DNA from: Parapedobacter luteus
GTDB taxonomy: Bacteria; Bacteroidota; Bacteroidia; Sphingobacteriales; Sphingobacteriaceae
Reading direction: 5' to 3'
Length of the DNA: 64,000 bases
Assembly: GCF_900168055.1 (NCBI RefSeq)
Contig: NZ_FUYS01000006.1
Coordinates: 62,001 to 126,000, forward strand
Shown here piece after piece: positions 26,471 to 34,911 of the stretch; position 1 is the first letter of the stretch; the number at the start of each line of letters is the position of its first letter. The notes below the pieces were generated by a model. That model was not told where the DNA came from and did no database searches. It was given only the letters and a program-made list of their open reading frames with translations. A program made the position numbers and the translations under genes.

Positions 26471-27775
26471 ATGCGTAGGATAGTCACCCCTTTTGTCGTA
26501 GTTGCATGGCTTTTAGCCGGATGCGCCGTGCGCCAGCCGTTGGATCAGGTCGTAGATACGAAAGAAGTGGCCCGGATATTAAACACATTGGCAGCAGACG
26601 AGATGGAGGGCCGAGGTTCCTTTACGCCCGGCATTGAACGGGCCGCCCAGTTCATCGCCACGGAATTCAGAAAAATCGGGCTAGCGCCCTATGTCGGTGA
26701 TGACTATCGCCAGACATTCCTGGTGACGCGGATCAGTCCGGCCACGTGGGAGGTCACCTTTGACGGCACAGAAATTCCACAGGAGCATATCATCATATCG
26801 AGCAACAGCCCGGGCATGAACTGGAATACCGAACCGGGGGTATCGCTTGTGCAGATCAAGGCGGGTGAGGACTTCGCCCAACGCTTCCGCGACGTATCTA
26901 CGGGGGGCAAAGACGCCATCGTCGTGGTTGATCCCAGTTTTAGCCAATTGTTCGAGCGGTATAGGGGCATTTTAATGCGCGGCCGAATCAACCAGCAAGC
27001 GGCCGCTTCACCGACCCCTTCGGTCGTGTACGTACTGGCCGATCAGATCCCCCAGTCATTCCGTGTGAGTTTTACCAATACGATTGAAGAGCTGCCCCTA
27101 TTTAACCTTGTGGGTGTGTTACCCGGCAAATCCAAGCCTGATGAGTATGTCATCTTTTCGGCCCATTATGATCATATCGGTATCATCCAGCCGGTGGGGC
27201 AAGACTCCATTGCCAACGGCGCGGATGACGATGCCTCCGGTGTATCGGCCGTCATCAGTTTGGCAAGCTATTACAAGAAACGCAATGACAATGCGCGCAC
27301 GCTGCTGTTTGTAGCATTTACCGCCGAGGAGCTCGGTTTGGTGGGATCAAAGTACTTTTCGCAGCAGATCAATGCCGATAAGGTCGTGGCCATGATCAAT
27401 ATTGAGATGATTGGCAAAGATGCGCCTTTCGGACCCAACTCGCTATACGTGACAGGATACAGCCAGTCCAATTTGGCTGAACTCATGCAACAAAATGTCA
27501 AAGGAACGGATTTTACTTTCCATCCGGACCCATATCCTACCCAAAATCTTTTCTATCGCAGTGACAACGCGTCGTTGGCGGCATTAGGTGTACCTGCACA
27601 TACCTTTTCAACGGTTCAGATTGATCAGGACCAATACTACCATACGGTAAACGATGAGGTGGAAACCCTAAATGTTGAAAATATCGCTTCTTCCATCAAG
27701 GCCATCGCCTTAGGGGCGAAGAGCATTGTCACGGGAGAAGCCACACCAAATAGGGTTCCCAAACTCGAACATTAA
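26471..27775 (+). CDS. M28 family zinc metallopeptidase, lipoprotein
   Basis: A 434-residue envelope peptidase with lipoprotein signal FVVVAWLLAGC (cysteine 18). The N-terminal part includes LAADEMEGRGSFTPGIERAA, typical of M28 peptidases. The di-zinc ligands are present: H232 in SAHYDHIG, D252 or D253 in NGADDDASGVSA, E286/E287 in FTAEELGLVGS, E312 in NIEMIGK and a late histidine in QYYHTVNDE. A protease-associated-like insert lies between about 90 and 210. It is probably an aminopeptidase acting on peptides in the periplasm or at the surface. It stands alone on its strand. Confidence 0.93.
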   Translation: MRRIVTPFVVVAWLLAGCAVRQPLDQVVDTKEVARILNTLAADEMEGRGSFTPGIERAAQFIATEFRKIGLAPYVGDDYRQTFLVTRISPATWEVTFDGTEIPQEHIIISSNSPGMNWNTEPGVSLVQIKAGEDFAQRFRDVSTGGKDAIVVVDPSFSQLFERYRGILMRGRINQQAAASPTPSVVYVLADQIPQSFRVSFTNTIEELPLFNLVGVLPGKSKPDEYVIFSAHYDHIGIIQPVGQDSIANGADDDASGVSAVISLASYYKKRNDNARTLLFVAFTAEELGLVGSKYFSQQINADKVVAMINIEMIGKDAPFGPNSLYVTGYSQSNLAELMQQNVKGTDFTFHPDPYPTQNLFYRSDNASLAALGVPAHTFSTVQIDQDQYYHTVNDEVETLNVENIASSIKAIALGAKSIVTGEATPNRVPKLEH

Positions 27776-27801
27776 TGGATTAGCTCACCATTCGATGGTG
27801 G

Positions 27802-28002
27802 CTACCAAATCATCCCATCGCAGGAAGGTTTGGTAATACCCGTATACCATTTCGGGATTAGGTCTTTGTGGTTCCTTTCCTGATTACGGTTTTGCTGCAG
27901 CCTGTCCGTTTTCCTCTCGCTTTTTTTTCTTTCGTTGTTCTTCGCTTGCTCCGCTGCCTCGAACGGATGTGCAACTTTTTCGTTTTCAATCATGGTAGTC
28001 AT
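27802..28002 (-). CDS. Possible small charged protein, unrecognised
   Basis: A 66-codon frame, rich in charged and polar residues (KNNERKKSERKTDRLQQNRN), preceded by a purine-rich AGAGGAA about 8 bp before the ATG. It is convergent with the M28 gene. It has no recognised domain and could be spurious. The plausible ribosome-binding site is the only support. Confidence 0.35.
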   Translation of the reverse strand: MTTMIENEKVAHPFEAAEQAKNNERKKSERKTDRLQQNRNQERNHKDLIPKWYTGITKPSCDGMIW

Positions 28003-28156
28003 TCCTCTTTACCGGGCTAACAATGTTGCTTAACATTTTGTTTATAAAAATTCAATCTGTTTATCAGTTTTTTAAAACAATACGGTGCTTTAAAACAAAA
28101 TAAAAACGCGGCTGTTGGTTTTAGTAATAAAAAATGTTAACAAAACGAGTATCGAT

Positions 28157-28372
28157 ATGGGAACTGATAGGCATGAAAACGACATCCGGCGGAAGGGCAG
28201 ACCAGCAGGCCGGGGCAAAGGCGGCACCAACCTCAGGGATGCATTCGCGGTGACCAATCCCGAAGGCGAGCAGCAGGTGACGGACCGCTATTTGGAAGAT
28301 GAGGAAACACCGGCGCAGAATGTCCGTGTCAAAAATCCCAACCGCAATCCGGACAAAGGCACACAAGATTAG
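28157..28372 (+). CDS. Small hydrophilic protein, unrecognised
   Basis: A 71-residue very polar protein (DIRRKGRPAGRGKGGTNLRD) starting at the ATG at 28157. It has no membrane segment and is probably disordered. It lies 28 bp upstream of the 94-residue protein at 28401 on the same strand, which suggests co-expression, at the left edge of the stress island. Function unknown. Confidence 0.6.
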   Translation: MGTDRHENDIRRKGRPAGRGKGGTNLRDAFAVTNPEGEQQVTDRYLEDEETPAQNVRVKNPNRNPDKGTQD

Positions 28373-28400
28373 CTATAACTAATATCACATTTCTTGAACC

Positions 28401-28685
28401 ATGAGCACATCCAAGCAAACTCACGACCACGACGAGATAAAAAATTGGGCCGCCGAGCGCGGCGGAGTTCCGGCAAAAGTAAAAGATACAGGCGGCAATT
28501 CAGACGACGAGGGCATCCTTCGTATTCATTTTCCTGAAAACAGCGAAAACCAGGATACCCTGAAAGAAATCCAATGGGAGGATTTTTTCCAGGAATTTGA
28601 TGAGGAAAACCTGGATTTCCTGTACCAGGAGACGAAAGCCGACGGCGAGGTCAGCACGTTCCATAAGTTTGTCAAACGGCAATAA
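28401..28685 (+). CDS. Small acidic protein of stress islands, unrecognised
   Basis: A 94-residue acidic cytosolic protein (HDHDEIKNWAAERGGVPAKV, ILRIHFPENSENQDTLKEI, WEDFFQEFDEENLDFLYQE). I recall similar short proteins being labelled 1,4-alpha-glucan branching enzyme in databases, probably through genomic linkage rather than activity; at this length it cannot be a branching enzyme. It lies close to the trehalose and glycogen genes, consistent with that linkage. True function unknown. Confidence 0.75.
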   Translation: MSTSKQTHDHDEIKNWAAERGGVPAKVKDTGGNSDDEGILRIHFPENSENQDTLKEIQWEDFFQEFDEENLDFLYQETKADGEVSTFHKFVKRQ

Positions 28686-28699
28686 GCGGGCTGTCGCGC

Positions 28700-29389
28700 T
28701 CACTTTACCGCGATAGACCATTCATTGGCCCGATGGCAGCTGGCGCAGGTAAGCGGCTGTTCCTTTTTGGCCACGACTTTTCCGCAGTGCCCACATGCTA
28801 CCTGTTCGGAGTCCGTCTCCATGGTGGCCAGGAAATCTTTGTCCCAGCTGGGAATCACGGGCAACCCCGCAGTTGGCTCCGGATTGGGCTTCAGGCTGAA
28901 GGTGCCATTAGCTTCCAGAAATAGGCGACTTACCATCCCCAGATGCGTGATTTGCGAAGCCCGCAGTTGGGCAAAAAGCCTTCCTCTGGATAATCGGCTT
29001 TTCTTCATCCCCTCCAGGTTGAGTACACCATCGGTAATAAGCAATTCCACATTGCCCTGACTTATCCGTTCGAACCGCTGGTCGGTGGCCGCACGCGCGG
29101 CTATGACGCTCTGAAAAAGCATGACCACGAAAGCGATCACAAAAATTGGCAAGATGCCGCGACTGGGATCCTGCAGCGGCACACCGATAGCCGCTGCAAG
29201 CGACACCATCGCCGCCATTTCATTCCTGCCAATTTGCGAAGCCATTCGTTTTCCCATCAGGCGCATGGAACCCATTAGCACCAGGTAAATGATGGCTATT
29301 CGGAAGATCACCTCCACGTAAAAGATGCCCGGCACTTCCCCAAACAGTATCCGGGGCAGGTCTGACAGTTGAATATCTTGTTTTTCCAT
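28700..29389 (-). CDS. DUF421 (YetF-like) membrane protein with C-terminal zinc ribbon
   Basis: A 229-residue protein. Residues 20-100 hold about three membrane helices with the conserved SMRLMGKRMASQIGRNEMAA. Residues 105-165 form the YetF-type cytosolic beta domain (GNVELLITDGVLNLEGMKKS, then ITHLGMVSRLFLEANGTFSL). The C-terminal extension at about 195-222 carries C199-x2-C202 and C215-x2-C218, a zinc-ribbon pattern not part of ordinary DUF421 proteins. It follows a second copy of the same design by 10 bp, so the two are probably an operon and may form a heteromer. Function of DUF421 proteins is poorly known; some are linked to stress and spore physiology. Confidence 0.88.
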   Translation of the reverse strand: MEKQDIQLSDLPRILFGEVPGIFYVEVIFRIAIIYLVLMGSMRLMGKRMASQIGRNEMAAMVSLAAAIGVPLQDPSRGILPIFVIAFVVMLFQSVIAARAATDQRFERISQGNVELLITDGVLNLEGMKKSRLSRGRLFAQLRASQITHLGMVSRLFLEANGTFSLKPNPEPTAGLPVIPSWDKDFLATMETDSEQVACGHCGKVVAKKEQPLTCASCHRANEWSIAVK

Positions 29390-29399
29390 AGCGTGGTTT

Positions 29400-30092
29400 T
29401 TATCGAATCGCTGTTATCCATCGTATGCTTCCGCAGTTGGTGCAGCACGTCCCTTCTTCCGGCTTATGGTCGCCAAACAACGTCCCACACGTATCACACA
29501 CATAACATTGCCCTTCTTCCACAGGCCGCGTATACACCTCTTCATCCATTTCGTACATCGTTGGCATCCCGGGCTGCGGCTTGTCAAACGTAAAGATGGA
29601 AAACAAGCCTGCCGCTTCCAGGTATACGCGCTTTACTTCCCCCAAGTTAAAGATCTGCTTGTTTCGCAGTGCCGCAAACAACTGCTGGCGCGAAATTTTG
29701 TTTGCTTTCATGGCCTCCATCTGTAAGACACCGTCTTTTACCAGCAAGCTTTCGCGGCCTTCTGCGAGCTGCTCCGCCCGCTTGCTATACAGCTGCCAGT
29801 AGTTGATGCCTTGGTGAAACAGCAGCGCACAAGATAGCACGAGCAACCCCAGCAGTACACCGCGGTCTGCCAGTTGCATGGGTACGGACACAATTGCCCC
29901 GAGTGTAATCATCACGGCCATTTCCGTAACAGACAGCTGACCGGTCATCCGTTTGCCCATCAAACGCAAGGCCAGCAGTAACGCACAGTACACAACAATG
30001 GTTCTCAGCAATACTTCCACCAGGAAGATAGCAGGAGCATCGCCAAGGAGGATACGCTCCCAATCGTTGATTTTAATGTCTTCCTTATCCAT
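29400..30092 (-). CDS. DUF421 (YetF-like) membrane protein with C-terminal zinc ribbon, second copy
   Basis: A 230-residue protein from the ATG at 30092 (MDKEDIKINDWERILLGDAP); a TTG-initiated extension to 30293 adds 67 non-conserved residues and is rejected. The layout equals the neighbouring copy: helices to about residue 100 with ALRLMGKRMTGQLSVTEMA, a beta domain (ESLLVKDGVLQMEAMKANKI) and a C-terminal ribbon C199-x2-C202 with C217-x2-C220. The sequences have clearly diverged, so the duplication is not recent. It is divergent from treZ across 285 bp. Confidence 0.88.
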   Translation of the reverse strand: MDKEDIKINDWERILLGDAPAIFLVEVLLRTIVVYCALLLALRLMGKRMTGQLSVTEMAVMITLGAIVSVPMQLADRGVLLGLLVLSCALLFHQGINYWQLYSKRAEQLAEGRESLLVKDGVLQMEAMKANKISRQQLFAALRNKQIFNLGEVKRVYLEAAGLFSIFTFDKPQPGMPTMYEMDEEVYTRPVEEGQCYVCDTCGTLFGDHKPEEGTCCTNCGSIRWITAIR

Positions 30093-30377
30093 GCACCTTA
30101 CCTGTAGTAGCCTCAGCTGTCCAACTTCAGGTTCCAACGGCATGCCAGATTTCCGCCCACTTGGTCTTCGCGCGCCGTACAACCGAAACTTCGCCAGAAT
30201 CCTTACGAAAGGGAGCCGATCGTCGTCAAGTGCTGCTACTGCGCCGTCCGCGAAAGGAAAGGAAGTACAGTTGTCTTGACAAACACACCACAAAAATGGA
30301 CAGTGGCTCGGACGACAAGCAGGTCATCCGGCATTCCTGCAACACCAGGGGCCACCTATTCCGATTAGGCATGAAAA

Positions 30378-32237
30378 ATGATAAACACACCAACAGCAAA
30401 CCGAGACATCATGCAACAACTGCCAATCATTACAACAGGAGCCCATCTTCGGCCCGACGGGACGTGCTTTTTCCGTGTGTGGGCACCATTAAAGCGAACC
30501 ATGACCCTCCATATCGTTTCCCCGGTGGAAAAACGCATCGCCATGATCAAGAGCGCCGATGGTTATTACGAGGCAACCGTCGATGACTGTTCGCCCGCCA
30601 CCCGCTATTACTACCAGCCCGACGGGGAAGGTGACTTTCCAGATCCGGCCTCCCACTTCCAGCCGGAAGGTGTTCATGGCCCTTCCGCGGTGGTCGATCA
30701 CGGTGCCTTCCGGTGGTCGGATCAGGCATGGGAAAATCCAGCGCTCAGCGAGTTGGTTTTGTATGAGCTTCACGTGGGCACGTTTACCGAAGCCGGGACG
30801 TTTGATGCCATCATCCCCCGCCTGGAAGATCTCGTCGCCACCGGCATCAATGCGATTGAAATCATGCCCGTAGCCCAGTTTCCCGGCACACGCAACTGGG
30901 GATACGACGGGGTGTTTCCTTACGCTGTGCAGGCATCCTACGGTGGCCCCGATGGGCTGAAGCGACTGGTGGATGCCTGCCATCGCCATGACATCGCCGT
31001 CATTCTCGACGTCGTGTACAACCACTTGGGTCCGGAGGGCAATTATTTCAATGCGTTTGGACCGTATTTTACCGATGCTTACCAAACACCTTGGGGGTCA
31101 GCCTTGAATTTTGATGGCCCCTGGTCAGATGGTGTACGCGATTATTTCGCGGCCAACGCACTCCATTGGTTTCATCATTTTCACATCGACGGTCTGCGGT
31201 TGGACGCCATTCACGCCATCATTGATACGGGGGCCATACATGTGCTGCAATACATCAATGAAGTGGTCGAGTGCTATACGCAGCACGCGCAAAAACCGGT
31301 GCATATGATCGCCGAGAGCGACCTCAACGCCCCCCGGGTCATCCAAAACGCCAAAACCAACGGTTATGGGTTCGACGCCCAATGGCTCGACGACTTCCAC
31401 CACGCTTTGTTCGTCTTGCTCTATCCGGAGGGCAAGGAACGGTATGAAGATTTTGGCACCGTGCACCAGCTGGCCAAAGCTTATACTGAAGGTTTTGTGC
31501 ACAGCGGCGAGTACGTCAAGGCTCGGCAACGGAAATACGGCGCTTCATCAGCAGGCATCCCCGGGTTCAAGTTCATCTCCTTTATCCAAAACCACGATCA
31601 AGTGGGCAACCACAAAAACGGTGAGCGCCTATCGGTGTTGCTTACAGACGCCCAATTGCGTGTTGCCGCGGCGGCCACGCTCTTATCGCCCTACGTCCCC
31701 ATGCTATTTATGGGCGAAGAGTACGGTGAAGACAACCCTTTTCTCTACTTTACCAGCCATAGCGACCCCGAGCTGGTAAAGCTGGTCCGAGAGGGCCGAA
31801 AGCGTGAGTTCGCACACTTTCTTGGCGACGAAGAACCGCCCGATCCGCAGGCAGAGGATACCTTCCGGGCATGCATACTCGATTGGTCTAAGCGCACATG
31901 GGGCAACTACCGGCTGCTGTTGACGTGGTATAAGCGGCTCATCCATCTTCGTCGCACGCACAAGGCCCTGCAAAACTTCAACAAAGCCGGCACTCGAGTT
32001 GACGTCCTCAGCGAGCGCGCCTGGAGTATGATCAGGCAGGACGAAGCCGGGCAATCAACGCTGGTGGCACTGTTTAATCTCGGGGATCAACCGCTCCCCT
32101 ATACGCTTCCACCAAACACAACGTGGATATGTTTGTTAGACTCCACGGTGGCAGACCTGCAACACGGCGCTGCCGCAAGCCCGGATGCGCTTGCCCTACC
32201 ACCGGTAAGTGTACTGGTATTTGCTTCAACAACATAA
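30378..32237 (+). CDS. treZ: Malto-oligosyltrehalose trehalohydrolase
   Basis: A 619-residue GH13 enzyme that releases trehalose from malto-oligosyltrehalose made by TreY. It has an N-terminal E-set domain (GTCFFRVWAPLKRTMTLHIV) at about 20-105 and a catalytic barrel with D276 (DGLRLDAIHAI), E313 (HMIAESDLN) and D407 (IQNHDQVGNH). TreZ-specific segments include YELHVGTFTEAGTFDAII and RNWGYDGVFPYAVQASYGG. The start could also be the internal ATG at 30411. It leads a rightward run with a small lipoprotein, a GH13 glucosidase, a Cys-rich protein and an SPW protein. TreY is encoded on the other strand at 37072-41154. Confidence 0.95.
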   Translation: MINTPTANRDIMQQLPIITTGAHLRPDGTCFFRVWAPLKRTMTLHIVSPVEKRIAMIKSADGYYEATVDDCSPATRYYYQPDGEGDFPDPASHFQPEGVHGPSAVVDHGAFRWSDQAWENPALSELVLYELHVGTFTEAGTFDAIIPRLEDLVATGINAIEIMPVAQFPGTRNWGYDGVFPYAVQASYGGPDGLKRLVDACHRHDIAVILDVVYNHLGPEGNYFNAFGPYFTDAYQTPWGSALNFDGPWSDGVRDYFAANALHWFHHFHIDGLRLDAIHAIIDTGAIHVLQYINEVVECYTQHAQKPVHMIAESDLNAPRVIQNAKTNGYGFDAQWLDDFHHALFVLLYPEGKERYEDFGTVHQLAKAYTEGFVHSGEYVKARQRKYGASSAGIPGFKFISFIQNHDQVGNHKNGERLSVLLTDAQLRVAAAATLLSPYVPMLFMGEEYGEDNPFLYFTSHSDPELVKLVREGRKREFAHFLGDEEPPDPQAEDTFRACILDWSKRTWGNYRLLLTWYKRLIHLRRTHKALQNFNKAGTRVDVLSERAWSMIRQDEAGQSTLVALFNLGDQPLPYTLPPNTTWICLLDSTVADLQHGAAASPDALALPPVSVLVFASTT

Positions 32238-32249
32238 AACGATAACGCG

Positions 32250-32429
32250 ATGAAAACACTAATTTTAGCAACGATCTGTTTGGCCTTACTTTCATGCACG
32301 CACACACCGCCACGCGGGGACGACCCCGTGCGCCGGGACAGTGTCGGCGATTCCATTCACCCCCTGGATACCAGCGTAAACCGTCTGGATCCGGATTCGG
32401 TCACCGATACGCCTGAGGTAAGGTTCTAG
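32250..32429 (+). CDS. Small lipoprotein, unrecognised
   Basis: A 59-residue frame starting 12 bp after treZ and ending 14 bp before the glucosidase gene. MKTLILATICLALLSC is a clear lipoprotein signal with cysteine at residue 16; the mature part is short, polar and rich in Asp and Pro. Position inside the operon and the signal support a real gene. Function unknown. Confidence 0.75.
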   Translation: MKTLILATICLALLSCTHTPPRGDDPVRRDSVGDSIHPLDTSVNRLDPDSVTDTPEVRF

Positions 32430-32443
32430 CAAACACAGCGCTC

Positions 32444-34075
32444 ATGACTTCATTGACAACCCATTCGCCTTGGTGGAAAACCGGTGTCATTTATCAAATC
32501 TATCCGCGCTCGTTCTACGATGCGAATGGAGATGGCATTGGTGATTTGCAAGGGATTATGCATCGGTTGGATTACATCCAATGGTTAGGTGTACGCGCCA
32601 TTTGGATATCTCCGTTTTATCCTTCACCCATGGCCGATTTTGGATACGATATCGCCAACTATACGGATATCGATCCGCTGTTTGGCACAATGGACGATTT
32701 CGAGCAGCTTCTGCAGGGAGCACACCAACGCGGCCTGAAGGTTATTTTGGATTTTGTGCCCAACCACACTTCAGACCTCCATCCCTGGTTTGTCGAATCA
32801 AAGAGCTCAAAAGCGTCCGCCAAACGCGATTGGTATATCTGGCAAGACGGCAAGCCCGACGGCGGTGAGCCCAACAACTGGAAAAGCGTATTCGGCGGCA
32901 GCGCTTGGGAGTGGGATGCCCATACGCGGCAATACTACTACCACGGGTTTCTCAAAGAACAGCCGGATCTCAATTGGCGTAATGAAGCTGTGCAGGAAGC
33001 CATGTATGATGTCATGCGTTTTTGGCTGGATAAAGGTGTCGACGGTTTCCGTGTCGATGTGATGTGGCACCTTATCAAAGACGCCCAGTTGCGCGACAAC
33101 CCGGTGAATCCGGATTATACCGAAAGCCAGCCCACTTACGATCAACTGCTGCCCGTTTACTCGACCGACCAACCTGAGGTGCACGCGATTGTTGCCCGTA
33201 TGCGGGAAGTGACTGACGCGTATGACGAGCGTGTCCTCATCGGCGAGGTGTATCTGCCCATACAGCAGCTCATGACGTACTATGGTGCGCAAAATGACGG
33301 GGCACATATGCCGTTCAATTTCCTGCTGGTGCGGTTGCCCTGGCAAGCTCAGGAGATTGCCGCAGCGATAGACCAATACGAAGGCGCGCTGCCCGCTAAT
33401 GGATGGCCCAACTGGGTTTTGGGCAATCATGACAATCCACGCATCGTCAGCCGCGTGGGCGAATCCCAAGCACGGGTAGCGGCCATGCTGCTGCTCACCC
33501 TGCGAGGCACACCCACCTTATATTACGGCGATGAAATAGGCATGCGTGATGTAGCCATTCCGGCCGAAGAAATGCAAGACCCGCAAGGACTTAATATGCC
33601 CGAGAAAGATTTAAGCCGCGACCCCTGCCGCACGCCTATGCAATGGTCTGGCGAGGCACATGCCGGGTTTTCCACGGCCAAGCCGTGGCTTCGGGTAGAC
33701 AAGCGCTATCGCCGTGTCAATGTGGAGCGGCAACGTGACGACCCTTTCTCCATGCTTTCCTTGCACCGCAAGCTCATCGAATTGCGAAATTCGGAACCGG
33801 CATTGAACCAGGGAAGTTACACGCCGCTGTTTTCCAACGATCAGGTAATAGTTTACCGGCGTGATTCACCGGATGGCGACAGCTTTCTGGTGGTCTTGAA
33901 CCTGACGTCGCGCCCTTGCCGATACCGGCAAAGCCAGCAACCCTACCTCCACGGACAGGTGGTCGTCGCAACATCGCCGGAGATGGAAGACACGATAATT
34001 AGCGAAAACATTTACCTCAATGGAGATGAAGGCATTGTCGTACGGCTGGAGCACCGCGACGACGCCACCACTTAA
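32444..34075 (+). CDS. GH13 alpha-glucosidase (oligo-1,6-glucosidase/alpha-glucosidase type)
   Basis: A 543-residue cytosolic GH13 enzyme without signal peptide. N-terminal VIYQIYPRSFYDANGDGIGD and GIMHRLDYIQWLGVRAIWIS are typical of the alpha-glucosidase/trehalose-6-phosphate hydrolase group. The catalytic residues are D205 (GFRVDVMWHL), E268 (LIGEVYLP) and D330 (LGNHDNPR). The C-terminal beta domain runs from about 455. It probably hydrolyses maltose, isomaltose or short malto-oligosaccharides, feeding or draining the treY/treZ pathway. The sequence does not look like trehalose synthase TreS. It is in the treZ operon. Confidence 0.9.
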   Translation: MTSLTTHSPWWKTGVIYQIYPRSFYDANGDGIGDLQGIMHRLDYIQWLGVRAIWISPFYPSPMADFGYDIANYTDIDPLFGTMDDFEQLLQGAHQRGLKVILDFVPNHTSDLHPWFVESKSSKASAKRDWYIWQDGKPDGGEPNNWKSVFGGSAWEWDAHTRQYYYHGFLKEQPDLNWRNEAVQEAMYDVMRFWLDKGVDGFRVDVMWHLIKDAQLRDNPVNPDYTESQPTYDQLLPVYSTDQPEVHAIVARMREVTDAYDERVLIGEVYLPIQQLMTYYGAQNDGAHMPFNFLLVRLPWQAQEIAAAIDQYEGALPANGWPNWVLGNHDNPRIVSRVGESQARVAAMLLLTLRGTPTLYYGDEIGMRDVAIPAEEMQDPQGLNMPEKDLSRDPCRTPMQWSGEAHAGFSTAKPWLRVDKRYRRVNVERQRDDPFSMLSLHRKLIELRNSEPALNQGSYTPLFSNDQVIVYRRDSPDGDSFLVVLNLTSRPCRYRQSQQPYLHGQVVVATSPEMEDTIISENIYLNGDEGIVVRLEHRDDATT

Positions 34076-34085
34076 CTTGTAAATC

Positions 34086-34418
34086 ATGGACGAACGCTAT
34101 CACGCCGTATTGGAAAAACTTTGGCACTGTGCACTGAGTAGTGAAAAATGTGCGGCCGCTTGCTTGGCTTCCGAGCGCGTCGGTGCGTTGGCTACTTGCA
34201 TTCGCTTAAGCCAGGATTGTGCCGACACGTGTATGCTATTGGTGCGCTCGATAAAGCGGAAATCGGTACTCGTACCGTCTTTACTTGCCGTTTGCGACTT
34301 TGTTTGCAAGCTTTGCGCCGAGGAATGTGACAAGCAGGAAGAAGACTATTGCCAGCAATGTGCCGCGGCATGTTTGCTATGCAGCGAGGCATGCCGCCAA
34401 TTCATCAATGACCACTAA
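34086..34418 (+). CDS. Cys-rich four-helix bundle copper-binding (DUF326-type) protein
   Basis: A 110-residue protein with 15 cysteines at 15, 22, 26, 38, 45, 49, 70, 74, 77, 81, 89, 92, 96, 99 and 103, spaced by 3-4 and 7 residues along predicted helices (ECDKQEEDYCQQCAAACLLC). This is the pattern of cytosolic copper-storage proteins of the Csp3/DUF326 type, which line a helix bundle with thiols to hold many Cu(I) ions. There is no signal peptide. It starts 10 bp after the GH13 gene and 12 bp before the SPW gene. Confidence 0.85.
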   Translation: MDERYHAVLEKLWHCALSSEKCAAACLASERVGALATCIRLSQDCADTCMLLVRSIKRKSVLVPSLLAVCDFVCKLCAEECDKQEEDYCQQCAAACLLCSEACRQFINDH

Positions 34419-34430
34419 AACACACCCATC

Positions 34431-34820
34431 ATGCGATTCATTAGTAGACCCGTACACGCCGTACTTGATTACCTTTCTGGCATCGCCATGCTGGCCAGCC
34501 CCTGGCTCTTTGGTTTTGCCGCCATACCAGCCGCCCGAAATATCATGATGGCTTTGGGCTTTATGGTGATTGTCATGTCGTTATTCACCAACTACGAAGG
34601 TGGAGTTTCCAAAAAAATAGCCATGTCTACCCACCTATGGGGCGACCTCTTTACGGGTATCTTTTTGGTTGCTTCGCCTTGGTTATTTTACTTTTATGAA
34701 GACACCTACATGCCGCATGTAGCGTTCGGTCTGTTGTCTATCGTTGCCAGCCTCCTGACTGTTAATTCATCGCAGATGAAACGGCACATCCCCGTTGATT
34801 TCGTTTATAGGCGCTCTTAA
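34431..34820 (+). CDS. SPW repeat membrane protein
   Basis: A 129-residue membrane protein with four hydrophobic segments and two SPW motifs: AMLASPWLFGFAAI near residue 22 and LVASPWLFYFYED near residue 80. It has the conserved loop SLFTNYEGGVSKKIAMSTHL between the halves. SPW proteins are common in stress regions of soil bacteria and have no firm function. A paralogue lies at 44307-44711 in the same island. It is the last gene of the treZ run. Confidence 0.9.
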   Translation: MRFISRPVHAVLDYLSGIAMLASPWLFGFAAIPAARNIMMALGFMVIVMSLFTNYEGGVSKKIAMSTHLWGDLFTGIFLVASPWLFYFYEDTYMPHVAFGLLSIVASLLTVNSSQMKRHIPVDFVYRRS

Positions 34821-34911
34821 CGGCTAGCGCCAGCCCTGGCCCTGCGCAATGCACCGCACCAGCGTAGTCAGGCTATAAATCAGCAAGCATTGATTCAGTA
34901 CAGGATTCCGG

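Noticed and set aside
28401-28685. 1,4-alpha-glucan branching enzyme label for the 94-residue protein
   Set aside because: Far too short and lacks all GH13 motifs; the label, if met in databases, would be by linkage.
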